From NCBI GenBank assembly GCA_018402485.1, contig JAGYIY010000001.1:124001-188000 (forward strand): a stretch of DNA of 64,000 bases. Reading direction: 5' to 3'. How positions within the stretch are numbered: the first letter of the stretch is position 1; each line of letters starts with the position of its first letter. Made by a program: the position numbers and the translations under genes. Positions 45,895 through 55,568 of this stretch are shown one piece after another. A model generated the notes under the pieces. That model was given only the letters and a program-made list of their open reading frames with translations, was not told the DNA's origin and made no database searches. This stretch comes from Roseivirga sp. (lineage in GTDB: Bacteria > Bacteroidota > Bacteroidia > Cytophagales > Cyclobacteriaceae).

Positions 45895-48798
45895 TTAAGC
45901 CATTGCTTCTTCCTCCACATATTCAGAAACAGGAATGCAGCTACACATGAGGTTTCGATCCCCATAGGCAGAATCAATTCTACTCACCGTTGGCCAGAAT
46001 TTAGCTTCTTTCACATATGGAGCCGGATAAACAGCCTTTTCTCGTGAATAAGGTCTTTCCCACTGTCCTTCCAAAACAATGGCCGCTGTATGCGGAGCAT
46101 GCTTCAAGACATTGTCTTTTTCATTGGCCACACCTTCTTCAATTTCTCGAATTTCAGCCCGAATACTTAACAAGGCATCGCAAAAACGATCGAGCTCTGC
46201 TTTCGATTCAGACTCCGTAGGTTCAATCATAACCGTACCTGCAACAGGAAAAGAGACTGTTGGCGCATGGTAACCGTAGTCCATCAATCGCTTAGCAATG
46301 TCCTCAACCTCGACATTTTGTGCTTTAAATGCACGGCAGTCTACAATCATTTCATGTGCAGCATACCCATTTTTACCTGTATATAAAATACGAAATTCCT
46401 TTTCGAGACGTGTCTTTATATAATTCGCATTCAAAATCGCCATTTTGGTAGCGTTAGTCAAACCTTCTGCCCCCATCATGGCAATGTAGGCATAAGAAAT
46501 GGTCAGAATACTCGAGCTTCCCCAAGGTGCTGCTGAAATAGAAGTAATGGGTTGTTCATTGGCTGTTTCAATGACCGCACTTCCTGGTAAAAAGGGAGCT
46601 AAGTGGGACGCCACTCCTATAGGCCCCATACCTGGTCCTCCACCGCCATGCGGGATACAAAAAGTCTTGTGCAAGTTAAGATGACAAACATCAGCACCAA
46701 TGATTCCGGGGCTTGTAAGTCCTACTTGGGCATTCATATTGGCTCCATCCATGTACACTTGGCCACCATGCTGATGGATTAGTGCGCACATTTCTTGAAT
46801 ACGTTCTTCGAATACACCATGCGTAGAAGGGTAAGTAACCATCATGGCGGCCAGGTTTTCGCTATGAGCCTCCACCTTCGCTTTTAAATCATCAAAATCA
46901 ATATTACCCATCTCATCGCACTGCACCAAAACCACTTTCATCCCGGCCATTACAGCCGACGCAAAGTTTGTACCATGGGCAGAAGTGGGAATAATGGCAA
47001 TATCTCTATGCGATTCGCCTCTATTTTCGTGATAAGCCCGAATAACCATCAAGCCAGCATATTCGCCTTGCGCACCAGAGTTTGGCTGTAACGAAACATC
47101 TGCAAAGCCTGTAATTTCAGACAACCAATCTACCAGATCATTGAACATCATATGATACCCTCTTGTCTGATACTTGGGTGCAAAAGGATGAATGTCTCCA
47201 AATTCCGGCCAAGTGACGGGAATCATTTCCGAAGTGGCATTCAGCTTCATGGTACAAGACCCCAAAGAGATCATGGAATGCACAAGAGACAGGTCTTTAT
47301 TCTCTAATTTTTTGATGTAGCGCAGCATTTCGTGCTCCGACTGGTATTGATTGAAAACCGGATGTGTCATAAAATCTGATGTGCGCTCCATATCGGCAGG
47401 CACCTCTACTTGCAAATCTGATGCTTCACCCTCCAAATCAAAGGTATTCTTTTCGCCAATGGCTTCGGCAAAAACGTCGAGTAATACCTGTACATCTTCC
47501 ACGCGCGTGGTTTCATCTACAGAAATACCAATATCACCATTTTCAAAATAACGGAGATTCACTTCATTTACCTCTGCAATGTTTTTGATCTTGTCGGACA
47601 AAGGCAGTTCGCATGGCACCTTGAGGGTATCGAAATAATGCTTATTCTCTTGTTCGAAACCTAAGGACAACAAACCTCTTTCAAGAAGCTGGGCAAAGCC
47701 ATGGATTTTATAAGCAATGTGTTTGATGCCCTTAGAACCATGGTATACTCCATACATGCCGGCCATCACCGCCAACAGTACTTGAGCTGTACAAATGTTT
47801 GATGTAGCTTTCTCTCTTCGGATATGCTGCTCACGTGTTTGCAATGCCATTCGGTAGGCTTTGTTGCCATGGGCATCTATCGATACACCAATGATTCTAC
47901 CGGGGATTTGTCTTTTGAATGCTTCACGCGTAGCAAAATAGGCCGCATGCGGTCCACCATACCCCATGGGTACGCCAAAACGCTGAGAAGTACCCACCAC
48001 AGCATCTGCACCCAATTCTCCCGGAGCCTTGAGAATGGCCAAAGCCATTAAGTCAGCAGCCACCGTTACATAAACATTGTGCTCTGTCGCACTGGCTATG
48101 AGTGATTCATGGTTGATGACCTTACCATCTCCTGCAGGGTACTGAAGCAAAACACCATAAACATCTTCTCGTGTCAGGTCGAGCTCTTCAATTTTACCTA
48201 CTTCCAAATGAATGCCCACCGGCAAAGCCCTGGTCTTGAGTACATCTAAGGTTTGAGGGAAAATATTTTCGTCTACAAAAAATGTATCCGCATCCTTCTT
48301 TTCTTTTTTACGCATGCCTGCAAACATGGTCATGGCTTCAGCAGCGGCTGTACCTTCATCGAGCAAAGACGCATTGGCAATTTCCATGCCCGTTAGATCC
48401 ATAACCATGGTTTGGAAGTTCACAAGAGCCTCTAAACGACCTTGAGCAATTTCAGCTTGGTAAGGTGTATAGGCCGTGTACCATCCCGGATTTTCAAGTA
48501 CATTGCGCTGAATGACGGCAGGTACAATGGTGTTGTAGTACCCCATGCCGATGTAGGATGTGAACATACGGTTTTGGGCAGCGATGTGACGCAGGTCTTT
48601 CATGAACTGAAATTCTGACTTGGCTTCGGGTAAATTCAGTGGTTTCCTCAACCTGATTTTTTCCGGAACGGTAGCCGAAATCAAGGCATCCAAACTTTCC
48701 ACACCAATGGTGTTCAGCATCTCCTTCACCTCTTCAGGTGTGGAACCGTTGTGACGGTCTTCAAATTTTTGTGTCTTTCTTAAATCGATCCTAGTCAT
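45895..48798 (-). CDS. gcvP: Glycine dehydrogenase (aminomethyl-transferring), GcvP
   Basis: GcvP decarboxylates glycine and passes the aminomethyl group to lipoyl-GcvH. The single-chain form of 967 residues matches the usual length. The N-terminal half ([45 protein letters not shown] region) and C-terminal half ([33 protein letters not shown] with the PLP lysine) are both intact. It is far from gcvH (9781) and no gcvT is in the window. A TACCTTTG element lies upstream at 48842-48849 on the - strand, without a clear -33 box. Confidence 0.96.
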   Translation of the reverse strand: MTRIDLRKTQKFEDRHNGSTPEEVKEMLNTIGVESLDALISATVPEKIRLRKPLNLPEAKSEFQFMKDLRHIAAQNRMFTSYIGMGYYNTIVPAVIQRNVLENPGWYTAYTPYQAEIAQGRLEALVNFQTMVMDLTGMEIANASLLDEGTAAAEAMTMFAGMRKKEKKDADTFFVDENIFPQTLDVLKTRALPVGIHLEVGKIEELDLTREDVYGVLLQYPAGDGKVINHESLIASATEHNVYVTVAADLMALAILKAPGELGADAVVGTSQRFGVPMGYGGPHAAYFATREAFKRQIPGRIIGVSIDAHGNKAYRMALQTREQHIRREKATSNICTAQVLLAVMAGMYGVYHGSKGIKHIAYKIHGFAQLLERGLLSLGFEQENKHYFDTLKVPCELPLSDKIKNIAEVNEVNLRYFENGDIGISVDETTRVEDVQVLLDVFAEAIGEKNTFDLEGEASDLQVEVPADMERTSDFMTHPVFNQYQSEHEMLRYIKKLENKDLSLVHSMISLGSCTMKLNATSEMIPVTWPEFGDIHPFAPKYQTRGYHMMFNDLVDWLSEITGFADVSLQPNSGAQGEYAGLMVIRAYHENRGESHRDIAIIPTSAHGTNFASAVMAGMKVVLVQCDEMGNIDFDDLKAKVEAHSENLAAMMVTYPSTHGVFEERIQEMCALIHQHGGQVYMDGANMNAQVGLTSPGIIGADVCHLNLHKTFCIPHGGGGPGMGPIGVASHLAPFLPGSAVIETANEQPITSISAAPWGSSSILTISYAYIAMMGAEGLTNATKMAILNANYIKTRLEKEFRILYTGKNGYAAHEMIVDCRAFKAQNVEVEDIAKRLMDYGYHAPTVSFPVAGTVMIEPTESESKAELDRFCDALLSIRAEIREIEEGVANEKDNVLKHAPHTAAIVLEGQWERPYSREKAVYPAPYVKEAKFWPTVSRIDSAYGDRNLMCSCIPVSEYVEEEAMA

Positions 48799-48979
48799 AT
48801 CGCCATTTATATTGTAAACCCTGCTTGCTTTTAATCTTTCGCAAAGGTAAGCAGACGCTTGTAAATTATCGTCTCGCTTATCCGAAAATCCTACCGTTAT
48901 TCATGCAGCTTTCTCCCTTGTTCAGAAAAAAGATTAGCTTTACCGGATTAAAGAATTGTAACCATAAAATGTTTTAAAA

Positions 48980-50467
48980 ATGAGGAAATTAATTTTCAGT
49001 GCCTGGGCACTTTTGCTGATTGGAAGTCTCGCTTTAGCGCAAGATGCCACAGCAGTGAAATATGGTAATACCATTACCCCCGAAGACATGAGGGCTAAGC
49101 TTACCGTTTTGGCCTCCGATGATTTCGGTGGGCGAGAAACCGGAACCGAAGGACAGAAAAAAGCATCTCGCTTTTTGGAAGACTTTTACAAGAAAATTGG
49201 CTTAGCAGGCCCTGTTGATGGTACCTACCGTCAGAAATTTAGTCTTTACCAAGCAGATTGGTCGGAAGTGTACATTCACGATGGTAAAAACAAAAAAATG
49301 AATGGTGATGAATTCATTTTCTTAGGCAATGCAGATATGGATAAAGAAATGCGCTTAAACACCGTCTTCGTTGGTAAAGTGACTGAGGACACTGACTTTT
49401 CTGCCATAGCAGACAAAGGCGTTGTGGTGGTTGGTGCCAATAGAAATCAATTGGCTAAACTTCGCGAAGAAGGTGCTAAAGCTATTTTCGTGGTGAACGA
49501 AAACGATGAACGTTTCAAGCAAATGCTACCGAGACAAGCACGCTCCGCCATTCAAGGGCGCATGACCTTTGACAATGGAAGCGATGCTGCTGAAAGCATT
49601 GTTTTTTATGTAACACAGCAATTAGCCGCAGACTTGCTGAAAGTAGATACGGAAGAAATGCTGGCTGCGATAGATAGCCCTTCTGATGTAAAAGAACGCA
49701 AAGTGCGTTTTCAAGTGAAGAAAAACATCAATGAGATTGCTACTGAGAACATGGTAGCCTTTTTGGAAGGTACAGATTTGAAAGACGAGGTTTTGGTCAT
49801 TTCTTCTCACTTCGACCATATTGGTCAAAATGAAGATGGCACAGTGATCAACAACGGTGCAGACGATGACGGATCGGGCACAACAGGTGTAATGGAAGTA
49901 GCAGAAGCTTTTGCTCAGGCAGCCCAAGACGGTGTGCGACCACGCAGAAGCATTTTGTTTATCAACGTTACAGGAGAAGAAAAAGGACTATTAGGTTCGG
50001 CTTACTATGCTGACAATCCTTTGTTCCCTATTGAAAAGACTGTAAATAACTTGAACATTGACATGATTGGCCGTGTAGATCCGGAGCATGAAGAAAGTGG
50101 CAACAGAGATTATGTGTACGTGATTGGTTCAGAAAAACTTTCGAGTCATTTAAAGATCATTTCTGAATATGCCAACATTACGTATACCGGTTTGGATTTG
50201 GACTACCGCTTTGATGATCCGGATGATCGTAATAGGTTTTACTACCGATCTGACCATTACAACTTTGCGAAAAAAGGCATTCCGATTATTTTCTATTTCA
50301 ATGGTGTGCACCCCGATTATCACCGCCCTACGGATACGGTAGATAAAATCACCTTTGATGTAATGGCCAAAAGAGCCCAGTTGGTATTTCATACCGCTTG
50401 GATTTTAGCCAACAGAGATGAGAGAACTCCGGTAGACAAAGAAGACGATATGGAATACAATCGTTAA
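48980..50467 (+). CDS. Secreted M28 family metallopeptidase
   Basis: The protein (495 residues) has a signal peptide (MRKLIFSAWALLLIGSLALAQ). A PA-like inserted domain covers about 90-240. The M28 catalytic domain shows metal ligands in SSHFDHIG and ADDDGSGTTGVMEVAEA, the catalytic pair in VTGEEKGLLGS, NIDMIGRVD, and the last His in FYYRSDHYNFAKKGIP. It is probably a dizinc aminopeptidase or carboxypeptidase of the cell surface or periplasm. Nothing suggests a C-terminal T9SS domain. It is followed by a strong terminator and the accessory locus at 50.5 kb. Confidence 0.92.
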   Translation: MRKLIFSAWALLLIGSLALAQDATAVKYGNTITPEDMRAKLTVLASDDFGGRETGTEGQKKASRFLEDFYKKIGLAGPVDGTYRQKFSLYQADWSEVYIHDGKNKKMNGDEFIFLGNADMDKEMRLNTVFVGKVTEDTDFSAIADKGVVVVGANRNQLAKLREEGAKAIFVVNENDERFKQMLPRQARSAIQGRMTFDNGSDAAESIVFYVTQQLAADLLKVDTEEMLAAIDSPSDVKERKVRFQVKKNINEIATENMVAFLEGTDLKDEVLVISSHFDHIGQNEDGTVINNGADDDGSGTTGVMEVAEAFAQAAQDGVRPRRSILFINVTGEEKGLLGSAYYADNPLFPIEKTVNNLNIDMIGRVDPEHEESGNRDYVYVIGSEKLSSHLKIISEYANITYTGLDLDYRFDDPDDRNRFYYRSDHYNFAKKGIPIIFYFNGVHPDYHRPTDTVDKITFDVMAKRAQLVFHTAWILANRDERTPVDKEDDMEYNR

Positions 50468-50487
50468 GTTGCTTACTTACAAGAATT

Positions 50488-50523
50488 TAAAAGCCATTTG
50501 CCTTTAGGTGAATGGCTTTTTTA
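50488..50523 (+). terminator. Terminator after the M28 peptidase gene
   Basis: AAAAGCCATT and AATGGCTTTT form a 10-bp stem around TGCCTTTAGGTG, which contains a small inner pairing, and are followed by TTATT. It marks the left border of the core region; the effector locus starts beyond it. Confidence 0.85.
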
Positions 50524-50572
50524 TTGAGGATTAGGTTCACACAAAACCCACAAAGAATCGCCACGCAAAGAA

Positions 50573-51277
50573 CGCAAAGCAATATATTGGTGGTTATTAG
50601 CGCCCTTTTCCTTTCAAAAACGATTATTTAATACCCCTCCTTAATCCGTCACCATCCATGGAAATAACAGACTCTTTAGCCCATCTTAAGCCAGTATGGC
50701 CATGAGTTGAAAAACTTTTTAACCTATTGCTTGCTATTTATATTACTTATCCTGTATATTAGTGCTTTATACTAAGGGTATAGATTCTATTTTTGGTTAT
50801 CCTCATTCGTAATTTTTGTCATGACTGAGCCAACTTATGCTGCCAATCCATTAAAAATTTCATTGCTCCTCGCTCTGTTTATTATCACTGCATGCTCTGA
50901 TGTTTTTAATTAAGTTTCACCTCAAAAAACAAGAACTGTCCGATCCGTTAATGTAGCAGACATTCCCCAGGCGGTTCAACATCTGGGTACTGTCTTGGGC
51001 AGCAACCCAGATGTAATTCGAAGTAGTGCAAACAATGGCCAAGCAACCGACCTCAATATCGATTGGTCGCAAATAATGGAATTGGTAGATACTTAAGCGC
51101 AAACCAATTATACCATTGCCCTAAAAGACACCGCCAATGCCCCTTATGTTTTTCATAACTTAGTGATAGGTAAAACAGCCGATGGCCATTTCAAAAGGCC
51201 TTATGTAGTAACTTACACCATGAGCGATGCTTTTAAAGCAGAATACGACCGAACACAATCTATTGCTGATTTCGAGG
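50573..51277 (+). repeat. Direct repeat A: upstream region plus N-terminal 152 codons of the effector-like lipoprotein
   Basis: This 705-base segment recurs at 56113-56817 at a constant offset of 5,540 bases with no indel. By hand count they differ at about 20 positions (about 97% identical). It contains about 248 bases of non-coding DNA (presumably promoter and leader) and the beginning of the coding region. Homology stops at the end of the SIADF motif. The 50524-50572 stretch before it holds only a CGCAAAG-type motif. Confidence 0.9.
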
Positions 51278-52197
51278 GTACAGCATCTATTCGTTATATC
51301 AGCAATGGTCTTAGCAATGGCAACAAAGGTTCAGCCAATTTAAATCAACCTTTGGGGAGTATTAATCAGAACAATGATTGCAATAGGGATATAGGAGTTG
51401 GCGGTGAGGATGATCCTCCAAATTTAGATGATGACATTGGTTATATTTGTACATCTACTCTTGTATGGGTTGATTCATACGTTACAGCTGACCCGGAAGG
51501 AGGTAAATATGATGTCATCTTTCATTCCGACTATCAAGTAGTGGTTTGGGAATGTCGAATTTCTTTTGGTTCTACCGCAAACGGTTCTGATCCATGTAAT
51601 AATGATTCTCCTGAAGAAATAGCCATGATTGACCCGAATAAACCCTGCCCGGCAGATGCCTTGAAAAATATGAAGATCGCAGCAACAGCAGGGCAAGGTA
51701 TCAATGGCGGTAGGTATGGCGCACATAGAGACGGAGAAAACGGACCTGGCATCCATAAAGGATTTGATGCAGGCGGTAATATAAACGACCCTGTATTTGC
51801 AACCCATAAAGGCACGGTAATTGCTGCTTTGGATGGGATACAACCAAACACTCATGGCGGTCGAGATTTTGGTAACTATATTATCATAGCATCTGAGATC
51901 AATGGCAAAACCTATTGGATTTTATACGCACACTTAAATAGTATAAATGTAACTACGGGAGAAATAGCTGCCGGACAAAAAATCGGACAAATTGGAAAAA
52001 CGGGAAATGCCTCCGATGAAAGAAATACCGATCCGTATGGAATTTTAACTCCTGTAAACCCACATGTACATATGGATTTTAGGGTTTTTGAAGAAGGAGT
52101 AAACTTCAATGACTTGGGTACAGAAAATCCAGAAAACTTCTTTAACACCAAATTTGATCAACAAGGTAACCCCATTAAAAATGAAAACTGCTTATAA
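50821..52197 (+). pseudogene. Full-length effector-like lipoprotein with C-terminal M23 peptidase domain, inactivated by two nonsense codons
   Basis: The frame of the intact copy at 56361 can be followed from the ATG at 50821 to the stop at 52195-52197, with no frameshift but with TAA at codon 31 (50911-50913, GAA in the intact copy) and TAA at codon 92 (51094-51096, TTA in the intact copy). The lipobox FIITACSD is still readable. Residues 1-152 match the intact copy, followed by a diverged middle region ending IDPN at residues 270-273. The C-terminal domain is an M23/LytM peptidase: HKGFD (H312, D316), YAHL and HVHMDF (H415, H417) supply the zinc and catalytic residues. A GTG at 51163 could start a shorter protein of 344 residues, but without a signal peptide. 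The next gene starts two bases after its stop. Confidence 0.88.
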
Positions 52198-52198
52198 T

Positions 52199-52668
52199 AT
52201 GAAAACTCTAATACTATTTTTTTGCATCGCTTTGGCCATTACAAATGTGCAATGCCAAACAATAGAATGTAGCGAATCCTATAAAATTGATAATCAAATA
52301 TGCATCGATGACATTAAAGGGGTCAGTGAAGTCAGTGAAGTCATTAGCAAACTCAGTGATATAGAATTTGAGCAAACCTATATTGAAGACATTGTAGGTG
52401 ATCGGATTTTTTAGAGGGAGAGGGCATAAAAATATTATACACTGATTACGGCGCTCCCGGTTTTTTGATGAGTTTAATGGATATCACATCAAACCAACAC
52501 TTTCTATATGATACAATAAATGAAGTTGAAATAAGGGTTGGGCAGCGTAAAACAGAAGCAATGATAAATTCTCTTAGCTACATGTCTAAAGAATTTAGAC
52601 ACTATTCTATTGAAATTGATAAAGATGAAATAATCACTAAAATAAAAGTAAGTTTTCGCTATACCTAA
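52199..52668 (+). pseudogene. Small exported partner (immunity-like) gene, frameshifted in a T run
   Basis: The ATG at 52199 lies one base after the preceding stop and encodes MKTLILFFCIALAITNVQCQ, a signal peptide. The frame ends at TAG 52412-52414, directly after the run of six T. If the run had seven T, reading would continue without a stop to 52668 and give about 157 residues (FLEGEGIKILYTDYGAPGF, VEIRVGQRK). I therefore read it as one gene with a one-base deletion; a sequencing error is possible. The C-terminal part shares a loose pattern with the small gene at 53887 (VEIRVGQRK versus VIKIGESKN). Its position makes it the natural candidate for immunity against the M23 product upstream. 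Confidence 0.65.
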
Positions 52669-52694
52669 ATAGCTAAACCTTGCCTCCAGCTGAT

Positions 52695-52946
52695 CAAACA
52701 ATGACCAAGCAACCGACCTCAATATCGATTGGTCGCAAATAATGGAATTGGTAGATACTTTAGGGCAAACCAATTATACCATTGCCCTAAAAGATACCGC
52801 CAATGCCCCTTATATTTTTCATAACTTAGTGATAGGCAAAACAGCCGATGGCCATTTGAAAAGGCCTTATGTAGTAACTTACACCATGAGCGAGGCTTTT
52901 AAAGCAGAATACGACCGAACGCGATCTATTGCTGATTTCGAGGGTG
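52695..52946 (+). repeat. Internal copy of the N-terminal domain region (cassette left arm)
   Basis: These 252 bases match 51029-51280 and 56569-56817 with about 10 differences by hand. The match begins abruptly at CAAACAATGACC, which is codon 70 of the full-length gene, right after an in-frame TGA (52691-52693). The lipoprotein signal and upstream region were therefore not included. Confidence 0.85.
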
Positions 52947-53884
52947 GTATAACCATGCGTTACCTTAAAGATGGTTTGTCTGGTAGCAAAAGAGGATCTG
53001 CTAATATCGACTCGGAAAGAGGGGTAATAGACAATAACGATCCTTGCAACCGAGACATATCCCCACCAAGCCCCACAGGTGGTGGAGGCGGTAGAGATTT
53101 TACACTCCCACCGGACTACCAATTTAAGTGGGTATGTGATTGGGAATGGATAGATTTTGAAACAACCTCGGATGGTATCTGGTATGATGCCAACGGTATT
53201 CTTACCGTGGGAGTTTCAGCCAAAAAATCAATACTTTCTTGGGAATGTGGTTTTGAACAGTCAAGCAGCGTAGTTTCAGGAAGTGACCCCTGCAACCCAA
53301 AAGATGAAATTGCTGTAATTGACCCGAATAAACCCTGCCCGGGAGATCCGGTTAAAAATCCAGAAATAGCAGCTCAACCGGAGGAAGCATCCGGTAAACC
53401 AGGTGGCCTCTTTTCAGATAAATTTCGTAAAGAAAGTATTAATGGTGCACTTGTTTCAAAAATTCATTCAGGTTTGGATGTTAAAGGAAATCCGGGTGAT
53501 GCAATCTATTCTATGACCTCGGGTAAGGTTTCTTATGTAGGATACAAGCCACAATCATTTGGCCACCATATAACAGTTACATTTCTGCTGAATAGAGAAT
53601 CTCATACGGTTTTATATGCGCACCTTCAAGCGCAGAACTTACCAAAAGTTGGGGAAAGTATAAACACAGGTGACATTGTTGGCATCTCAGGGAACTCCGG
53701 AAATATTGTAAGATCGAAGGGAGAACACCATGTACACATAGAACTTTGGAAGGGTGCCTACACTTGGAATAAAAATGAGAAAGGCAACTTAGAAAGGTCT
53801 CGACCCAACCACTTAGACCCAAGAATTATTTTGGGTACGAAATTTGACGATAATCTAGAACCGATAAAAAATAACTGTAATTAG
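52742..53884 (+). CDS. Signal-less effector cassette with M23 peptidase domain (orphan module)
   Basis: The ORF of 380 residues starts at the first in-frame ATG after the truncated homology (MELVDTLGQTNYTIALK), equivalent to residue 86 of the full-length lipoprotein. It has no signal peptide and probably no promoter of its own. Order: end of the shared N-terminal domain (1-67), variable middle with a Gly-rich linker (SPTGGGGGRDF, about 110-120) and Cys-rich end (SWECGFEQ; GSDPCNPKDE), junction AVIDPN at 191-196, then an M23/LytM peptidase domain (about 220-380) with HSGLD (H242, D246), YAHL (292-295) and HHVHIEL (H330, H332). This M23 domain is only distantly like the one at 51.7-52.1 kb. It resembles the displaced tip modules of Rhs/CDI loci. 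A small partner gene follows after two bases. Confidence 0.82.
   Translation: MELVDTLGQTNYTIALKDTANAPYIFHNLVIGKTADGHLKRPYVVTYTMSEAFKAEYDRTRSIADFEGGITMRYLKDGLSGSKRGSANIDSERGVIDNNDPCNRDISPPSPTGGGGGRDFTLPPDYQFKWVCDWEWIDFETTSDGIWYDANGILTVGVSAKKSILSWECGFEQSSSVVSGSDPCNPKDEIAVIDPNKPCPGDPVKNPEIAAQPEEASGKPGGLFSDKFRKESINGALVSKIHSGLDVKGNPGDAIYSMTSGKVSYVGYKPQSFGHHITVTFLLNRESHTVLYAHLQAQNLPKVGESINTGDIVGISGNSGNIVRSKGEHHVHIELWKGAYTWNKNEKGNLERSRPNHLDPRIILGTKFDDNLEPIKNNCN
53022..53325 (+). repeat. Middle-region repeat, copy 1 (ends at the IDP junction)
   Basis: 304 bases that recur at 54481-54784 with five differences by hand (about 98%). The shared block begins at GGGTAATAGACAATAAC and ends inside the codons for I-D-P. 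Immediately after it the two genes become unrelated (M23 here, GH19 there). Confidence 0.9.
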
Positions 53885-53886
53885 CC

Positions 53887-54414
53887 ATGAAAACAATCAT
53901 CTTAATTCTTTATAGCTTTTTTTTAATCCATCATACTTTTGCACAGAGAGTATCCTTTGATGAATTTGAGCAAATGAAAGTCAATAACCAGCTTTCCTTA
54001 GATCAACTTTTGCAATCGGATTCACCACATCAATTGATTGAGCATGAGTTAAATATAAAGTTTAATATTGACTGTAATACATCACCTATTGGTGAAACCT
54101 GTTATTACACAATAAATGGTATATACCTAGACGAATGGGATGGTGTGTTTACAGAATTTAATAATTCAAACCCTTCCTATCATTTATATTTTGGTAGTAA
54201 AGTCATTAAAATAGGTGAGAGTAAGAATTCTGTTTTGTCTCAGTTTGATAAAGCTCCTGCCATGGAAAAGCTTTACACAGATAATAAAGAAAACAAAACT
54301 TATATCTACTTATCATGGTATGTTGGTCAGGCTACTCACACTTATATTAAATTTTACTTTGATACAAATACGCAAAAACTCGTGAAATACGGGTTAATTG
54401 ATATCCTGAATTAA
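53887..54414 (+). CDS. Small exported protein, putative immunity partner of the M23 cassette
   Basis: A 175-residue protein with a signal peptide (MKTIILILYSFFLIHHTFAQ) and no lipobox, so periplasmic. It starts two bases after the M23 cassette stop, which suggests joint expression. The mature part has a pattern of short beta strands (YHLYFGSKVIKIGESKNSV; KTYIYLSWYV; HTYIKFYFDTNTQKLVKYG) resembling many Bacteroidota hypotheticals of unknown role. It shares spacing and the V-x-I-x-(V/G)-G motif with the frameshifted gene at 52199. Local sequence is visibly AT-rich compared with core genes. An immunity function is inferred only from position, export and co-duplication logic. Confidence 0.68.
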   Translation: MKTIILILYSFFLIHHTFAQRVSFDEFEQMKVNNQLSLDQLLQSDSPHQLIEHELNIKFNIDCNTSPIGETCYYTINGIYLDEWDGVFTEFNNSNPSYHLYFGSKVIKIGESKNSVLSQFDKAPAMEKLYTDNKENKTYIYLSWYVGQATHTYIKFYFDTNTQKLVKYGLIDILN

Positions 54415-54447
54415 GATGCCTTCTAAAAACAATTAGGTTAGTCACTA

Positions 54448-54480
54448 CGGACCTGGCATCCATAAGGGATTTGATGCAGG
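54448..54480 (+). repeat. 33-base relic of the first M23 domain at a recombination junction
   Basis: These bases match 51741-51773, the HxGxD region of the M23 domain in the pseudogene, with one mismatch. At 54481 the sequence switches to the middle-region repeat of the neighbouring cassette (53022 onward). The two parents share GGTAATA near the switch point, which suggests joining through a short homology. Confidence 0.8.
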
Positions 54481-55568
54481 GGGTAATAGACAATAACGAT
54501 ACTTGCAACCGAGACATATCCCCACCAAGCCCCACAGGTGGTGGAGGTGGTAGAGATTTTACACTCCCACCGGACTACCAATTTAAGTGGGTATGTGATT
54601 GGGAATGGATAGATTTTGAAACAACCTCGGATGGTATCTGGTATGATGCCAACGGTATTCTTACCGTGGGAGTTTCAGCCAAAAAATCAATAATTTCTTG
54701 GGAATGTAGTTTTGAACAGTCAAGCAGCGTAGTTTCAGGAAGTGACCCCTGCAACCCACAAGATGAAATTGCTGTAATTGACCCATCCTGTCCTGATGGC
54801 TATGTAAAAAATAAATTTGGAGAATGTGTTAAAGACTGTAGCACAACCAAACAGGAACTAGCAAAAGTATTCACAATAACGAGTAATGAAAAATTAGAGG
54901 AAATTGCAAATACTATTAATAAGTATGCCAAGGATTTTGATATCGATACGGATGCGGAACTTCAACACTTTTTAGCTCAAGCAGCACATGAAAGTCAAAA
55001 ATATAATGGTGAACACTTCGAAGCATTTGAAGAAAATCTTAATTATAAAATTACCAAATTAGGAACTTCTGAATTTGAGTCATATTTCAACCCAAGTTCT
55101 AATCCATATGCAGACCCCTCAAAAGCTAATCCGAATGATTTCAAAAGAGCTGACAAACCAGAATATGCAAAACCAGAGAAACTGGCTAATTATGTTTATT
55201 ACGATGCCAAAAGACGTAAAACAAGCCAACTTGGTAATACAGAGTATGGAGACGGATATAAGTACCGTGGCAGAGGGATTATGCAATTGACAGGAAAGTA
55301 TAATTACGACAGATTTAACAACTATTACAAAAAGAATTACGATGACTCTGTTGATCTATTGAGCAACCCTGATTTACTTTCAACCGATTTAAAATTAGGT
55401 GTTTTGAGTGGTCTTTGGCATTTTAAAACCAATGTTATGGGCAAAAAAGCCATTACATCGGAAACATCTGTTAAGGAGGTATCTCGTTTGGTAAATGGTG
55501 GTAAAAATGGTCTTCAAGATCGAATCAATTTATTTAATAAAGTTAAACAATTAATAACCTGTTTATGA
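54474..55568 (+). CDS. Signal-less effector cassette with GH19 lysozyme/chitinase-type domain (orphan module)
   Basis: A 364-residue protein (ATG 54474; a TTG one codon earlier is possible) with no signal peptide and a chimeric start derived from neighbouring genes. Residues about 3-103 repeat the middle region of the preceding cassette, with the Gly-rich linker and the junction AVIDP at 100-104. After that comes SCPDGYVKNKFGECVKDC, then a GH19 domain (about 125-364). Its catalytic region is FLAQAAHESQKYNGE (Glu173) with the family context EENLNY at 186-191, and the GRG (266-268) and QLTG (271-274) motifs follow. GH19 enzymes cleave chitin or peptidoglycan. Here, next to M23 domains, peptidoglycan is the likely target. 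Its stop overlaps the next start (ATGA). Confidence 0.82.
   Translation: MQGVIDNNDTCNRDISPPSPTGGGGGRDFTLPPDYQFKWVCDWEWIDFETTSDGIWYDANGILTVGVSAKKSIISWECSFEQSSSVVSGSDPCNPQDEIAVIDPSCPDGYVKNKFGECVKDCSTTKQELAKVFTITSNEKLEEIANTINKYAKDFDIDTDAELQHFLAQAAHESQKYNGEHFEAFEENLNYKITKLGTSEFESYFNPSSNPYADPSKANPNDFKRADKPEYAKPEKLANYVYYDAKRRKTSQLGNTEYGDGYKYRGRGIMQLTGKYNYDRFNNYYKKNYDDSVDLLSNPDLLSTDLKLGVLSGLWHFKTNVMGKKAITSETSVKEVSRLVNGGKNGLQDRINLFNKVKQLITCL
54481..54784 (+). repeat. Middle-region repeat, copy 2
   Basis: Second copy of the 304-base block at 53022-53325. It ends at the same I-D-P codons, defining the boundary at which C-terminal domains were exchanged. Confidence 0.9.

Noticed and set aside
51163-52197. 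A separate 344-residue secreted M23 protein
   Set aside because: The frame is continuous with the full-length homologue at 56361 back to 50821 except for two nonsense codons, and the GTG at 51163 lacks a signal peptide or ribosome site, so it is the tail of a pseudogene.
54418-55568. T9SS sorting signals on the effector-like genes
   Set aside because: The C-termini are catalytic domains and do not show the conserved CTD patterns (such as the terminal GxYxxxI ... K motifs); sorting through T9SS is therefore not supported although the T9SS genes are present.
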